Shown here one piece after another: positions 61,168 through 64,000 of a stretch of DNA of 64,000 nucleotides; the first letter of the stretch is position 1, and each line of letters begins with the position of its first letter. The translations under genes and the position numbers were made by a program. The notes beneath the pieces are model-generated. The model was given only the letters and a program-made list of their open reading frames with translations, searched no databases and was not told where the DNA came from. Source of the stretch: an uncultured Clostridia bacterium (GTDB lineage: Bacteria; Bacillota; Clostridia; Lachnospirales; Lachnospiraceae); NCBI GenBank assembly GCA_947385955.1, contig CANDNA010000001.1:62001-126000 (forward strand), written 5' to 3'.

Positions 61168-62013
61168 TCACCCGGCACAGCCAAACTCATGTTCAAACGC
61201 AGCAATACTTCTTCCGCCTCTTCGATCCAGCACTGCAAATACGACTGTCTCAAACACCCCGGCAAAACAATCACCCAGCAGTTCCTTCCACCACGCTGCG
61301 ACCTGCTCCGGATCATTGCGGAATACCCCGCAGCCATAAGCCCCCAGAATCAGATGCCTGCAGCCCTGCCCTGCAAACACAGCCAGGGCCAGCTTCATCC
61401 TGTGCTTCATCACTGCTCCTGCCAGGGCGGTATCCTCTCCTTTTAACACCACCTGTCCCATATTCACCGCAGGAAGTGTCAGTACCGACGCCGTAACCGG
61501 CTCTTGCAGCAAGTGAAAATCACCGTCCCGGAAAAATACCACATCTTCGGCATAGATGGCATGATCGGTATACATCATCGTCCCACAGGCCCGGTTGGCC
61601 ACGTAGTATGTCTCATGAACGGTCTGCGTCCTGTAAAGGCAGCTGGAAATGGCAAGGCTCTCCTCCTGTGCCATCGCCCCGTTGATAAACCCGCCGCCCG
61701 GATTTTTGGCGCTGGCAAAGTTCAGCACTCCCGCAGCCCTGCCCTCTGCTGCCAGCTCTAAAATCGCATCCACGGTACTGCCGTTTCTGACCCGGTATCC
61801 CGTTTCCTGTGTCCTGTCTGTCTTTTCCCTCTTCTCCCACTCCTCCAGCAATGCTTCCCCCTGCGCCGGTGTCAGCAGCATACTGTTTCGTACCGCCCGC
61901 TCCTGCTCTTCTGCAATCCGGACTTTCCTGCCCTCTGTTTCATAATATCCCTGTTCCATAATTGCCAGCGTTTCCCCGGCCATCTTTTTAAAATCCATCT
62001 TTCTTTCTCCCAT
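61168..62013 (-). CDS. Bacterial-type poly(ADP-ribose) glycohydrolase (TIGR02452/DUF2263)
   Basis: The 281-residue protein has the PARG signature NPGGGFINGAMAQEESLA (GGG then QEE) near residue 110 and IYAEDVVFFRDGDFHLL. It also has LILGAYGCGVFRNDPEQVAA and AVFAGQGCRHL of the macrodomain fold. An ATG at 61998 with GGGAG is an equally good start, giving MDFKKMAGETLAIMEQGYY. These proteins remove ADP-ribose from proteins or nucleic acid ends. It is nine bases downstream of an sce7726-type gene. Confidence 0.9.
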   Translation of the reverse strand: MGERKMDFKKMAGETLAIMEQGYYETEGRKVRIAEEQERAVRNSMLLTPAQGEALLEEWEKREKTDRTQETGYRVRNGSTVDAILELAAEGRAAGVLNFASAKNPGGGFINGAMAQEESLAISSCLYRTQTVHETYYVANRACGTMMYTDHAIYAEDVVFFRDGDFHLLQEPVTASVLTLPAVNMGQVVLKGEDTALAGAVMKHRMKLALAVFAGQGCRHLILGAYGCGVFRNDPEQVAAWWKELLGDCFAGVFETVVFAVLDRRGGRSIAAFEHEFGCAG

Positions 62014-62022
62014 CTGCTCTCC

Positions 62023-62628
62023 TTACCGCCCGGCCCTGCCCCTTTTTTTCTCTGCCCGAAACGCCCTGATCTGTTCCTGTATGGCCGTATAGTCCCGCTC
62101 AAACAGCGCCTCACACATCTGACGCCGCAAAAGGGCATCCGGCACACGTTCCAGCAGTTTTTTCCGGACGAACAGCTTGCTCTTTTCCCGGTATCCGGGA
62201 AGCCCGTTCCACTCCTGAATCTGTAAAAGCTCCGGCCTCCAGAGCAGGCCAAGCTGCCTGCCCCGGTCCACCTTGGGATTGGGCATGGGTTTTCTCAGAA
62301 TATAAAAATCCACCCTGCCCTCTGCCAGCTCTGCCGTAATAACACCCCACCAGTCGGGAAGATGTTCCTTCACATGCAGGGCATGGCTGGTTCCCACCAC
62401 AGCATAATTAAAATCATAATATAAATCATAGTCCTTTACCTGCCGCTGCAGCCGGGCATAGGTATCCGCATCGCTTTTGATTTCAATGCCGCAGAGGGCA
62501 TTTTCCATAACCATAACGGCATCGGCTCTTGATCTCCCCATTGTTTTCTCTTCCAGGATCCGGATTTTCCCGTAAGTTTCCTCCAGGAAGTCAAACAAAG
62601 GCTCTCTGATATCCTTATCTTTCAGCAT
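62023..62628 (-). CDS. sce7726/MmcB-like PD-(D/E)xK-fold nuclease-like protein
   Basis: The ATG at 62628 follows GGGGGA by seven bases; earlier starts would overlap the ligase stop. The 201-residue protein has KDKDIREPLFDFLEETYG, then RSRADAVMVMENALCGIEIK, in which Asp36, Glu49 and Lys51 form the D...ExK site, followed by SDADTYARLQRQVKDYD. A second part contains WWGVITAELAEGRVDFYIL. Similar proteins are called sce7726 family and are of unknown role, often near nucleic-acid processing genes. Nuclease activity is inferred. Confidence 0.75.
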   Translation of the reverse strand: MLKDKDIREPLFDFLEETYGKIRILEEKTMGRSRADAVMVMENALCGIEIKSDADTYARLQRQVKDYDLYYDFNYAVVGTSHALHVKEHLPDWWGVITAELAEGRVDFYILRKPMPNPKVDRGRQLGLLWRPELLQIQEWNGLPGYREKSKLFVRKKLLERVPDALLRRQMCEALFERDYTAIQEQIRAFRAEKKRGRAGR

Positions 62629-62656
62629 CCGTATTTCCCCCGCTGTAAAAGGTCTG

Positions 62657-64000
62657 TCACTGCCCATTATAAAACATACGCCGCAGACTGCAGATATCTT
62701 TGGGCAGGCTTTCCGCATCCCCCTGCTCTCTCTTCGTTTTCAGCCAGGCATAAAATTCGTTGGCCTCAGGCGTGGCCAGCGCCGATGTCCTCCTGATGTA
62801 TCCCCGCCGGAGCGTTTCCCGGGCAACACCCCTCATAAACTTCCAGAACTGATAATATCTCAGCTTGAGCTTGGTCATAAAGCCTGCGCTGTCCTCAATG
62901 ACAAATCCCTCTATTTTCCGGCCCTTATATTCATAGTCCTCTTCCAGGACTTCCCCGTACCAGTCAAAAAACTCCGGCCAGCCGGCAATTTCACAGGCTT
63001 TTTCTTTGGGGCGAAGTCCGAACCGGTCCGCAATATGACACATGGCTTCGTATTCATATCTGGTAAATTCCATCCGGTTTTCAATGATGTCAAGAAGATA
63101 CAGGCTGCTTTCCGGATATTCGATAATATGCGGATCATGCTCCATATCCACACATTCAAATACGAAAGAAACATCCTGTTCTTTCAGATACCGCTTCATC
63201 TCCTCCAGCTTTTCGGCGCTGACCGTGCTGTGCAGCATTTCTTTCAGCCAGCCGGCAAACTGTCCGTCTATGGTGGACTTGCTGGCAATCAGCAGGTCAT
63301 CCTCATACGGATGACAGCTGACGATTCCCAGAAATCCGTTCTCTTTCACGTAAACATTGACCGGGAACCGGAGCCTGTGCTGCAGCATATCAAATCTGGT
63401 CTCAGCCCGCTCATTGATGTTGAAAAACTTATTGTAAGCCCTGGCCGCCACCTTCCAGTTTACCGTATCAATATAAAGGCCCCTGGCGCGGACCGTCTGT
63501 TCATCCCAGGCCCTGTCATAAAACGCTTGATCCGAATAGTTAAAGGAGGACAGATTCCCGAACTTCTTTTCCAGCACATACCGATTCTGCCGCAGCGCCG
63601 CCACGGTTTCTTCCACGGAGCTTACCTGCTCTTCCTGCTGTATCCCGAATTCCGGCAGGCGGTATACATCATTTCTGACCTCCACCGTATGGATCCCTTC
63701 CCCGTCCACCTGCACGCAGCGCAGACAGCCGCCGTATTCCACCTGTCCTTCCAGATTAAATACCCTGTCATTTACCATAACCGGAAGCTGCTTTGTATTT
63801 CTGTGTCCGTGAATCTGATAACAGTTTCCCGGTGTGGTATCGTAAAATGCATCCGCTACCTTTTCAAAGTCATTATAGTCCCCCACCCCTTTGATCATCT
63901 GCTCTGTTGTCACAAAAGAAAGATTTTCCGGCAGGGTACTTAACCCTGCATGGGTTACCAGATAGATGTTTTCTCCATATCGATAATACGCACACTGGCC
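62657..64000 (-). CDS. Metallophosphatase-RNA ligase (T4 Rnl1/Pnkp-like), 5' end cut by window
   Basis: The open frame enters from beyond position 64000. The first visible part is the end of a calcineurin-like phosphatase (NIYLVTHAGLSTLPENLSF; CYQIHGHRNTKQLPVMVND, with the GH motif). The following part has RNA ligase motifs in order: ARAYNKFFNINE, motif I VYVKENGFLGIVS with the AMP-accepting Lys, FVFECVDMEH with IIEYPESSLYLLDII (motif III), EGFVIED (motif IV) and KLKLRYYQFWK (motif V). It would heal and seal broken RNA such as tRNA. A kinase domain at the unseen N-terminus is expected by analogy with Pnkp. Confidence 0.8.
   Translation of the reverse strand, partial: GQCAYYRYGENIYLVTHAGLSTLPENLSFVTTEQMIKGVGDYNDFEKVADAFYDTTPGNCYQIHGHRNTKQLPVMVNDRVFNLEGQVEYGGCLRCVQVDGEGIHTVEVRNDVYRLPEFGIQQEEQVSSVEETVAALRQNRYVLEKKFGNLSSFNYSDQAFYDRAWDEQTVRARGLYIDTVNWKVAARAYNKFFNINERAETRFDMLQHRLRFPVNVYVKENGFLGIVSCHPYEDDLLIASKSTIDGQFAGWLKEMLHSTVSAEKLEEMKRYLKEQDVSFVFECVDMEHDPHIIEYPESSLYLLDIIENRMEFTRYEYEAMCHIADRFGLRPKEKACEIAGWPEFFDWYGEVLEEDYEYKGRKIEGFVIEDSAGFMTKLKLRYYQFWKFMRGVARETLRRGYIRRTSALATPEANEFYAWLKTKREQGDAESLPKDICSLRRMFYNGQ

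Noticed and set aside
58546..61339. Two long plus-strand reading frames (440 and 551 codons) opposite the YesM and radical SAM genes
   Set aside because: Both lie entirely antisense to genes with clear catalytic motifs and show low-complexity His/Pro/Ile-rich sequence with no recognisable fold.

Overview
The window looks like chromosomal DNA from an anaerobic, probably motile Clostridia species, most likely Lachnospiraceae-like. The reasons are moderate GC, AGGAGG-type ribosome sites, an AgrC/LytTR two-component pair, chemoreceptors, YesM/YesN regulators and a TnpB-family protein with a zinc ribbon. This is inferred from gene style; no rRNA or taxonomic marker is present. No tRNA, rRNA or CRISPR array was seen.

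Positions 1-32535 hold one unbroken minus-strand surface-glycan operon of more than 30 genes. It is read from 32535 towards 1 and runs off the left edge, and its junctions are mostly overlaps or short gaps. At its 5' end are a SIS isomerase, an IspD-type cytidylyltransferase and a TagF-like transferase. Next come a GT32 protein, a GT2 protein, a DegT aminotransferase, a beta-propeller-like protein, an MBL hydrolase, an ATP-grasp ligase, an SDR and an FkbM methyltransferase. A LicD/LicC-like/phosphodiesterase trio follows, then a Maf/GT42-like protein. The core is a nonulosonic-acid block: NeuB-type synthase, CMP-sugar synthetase, two Gfo/Idh oxidoreductases, a class III aminotransferase, a CBS-DegT fusion, a TIM-barrel protein and a nitrilase. 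The 3' part is mostly glycosyltransferases, including a GT11 fucosyltransferase. The usual early nonulosonate enzymes (4,6-dehydratase, hydrolysing 2-epimerase, N-acetyltransferase) are not in view.

Positions 32536-39400 form an accessory and regulatory strip. A TnpB-like protein appears to lack the RuvC acidic residues, and a hairpin-rich 3' region follows it and abuts the glycan operon. Beside it lie a serine recombinase and an Agr-type kinase/regulator pair. That pair carries two G-homopolymers, one in the regulator reading frame and one in the putative kinase promoter. A chemoreceptor follows.

Positions 39400-50600 carry housekeeping and small operons: purine nucleoside phosphorylase, a Crp/Fnr regulator, a Gly-rich membrane protein, a deaminase remnant, a SorC-regulated dihydroxyacetone-kinase operon, MarR plus TauE/SafE, small proteins, a palindromic repeat element and a second chemoreceptor.

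Positions 50800-59740 are a carbohydrate-uptake locus: YesM-type kinase, YesN-type regulator, an ABC importer and a GH36 alpha-galactosidase. Positions 59798-64000 are a four-gene operon with a metallophosphatase-RNA ligase (cut by the right edge), an sce7726-like nuclease-fold protein, a bacterial-type PARG and a B12-binding radical SAM protein. This last group looks like an RNA-repair/ADP-ribose-reversal unit.
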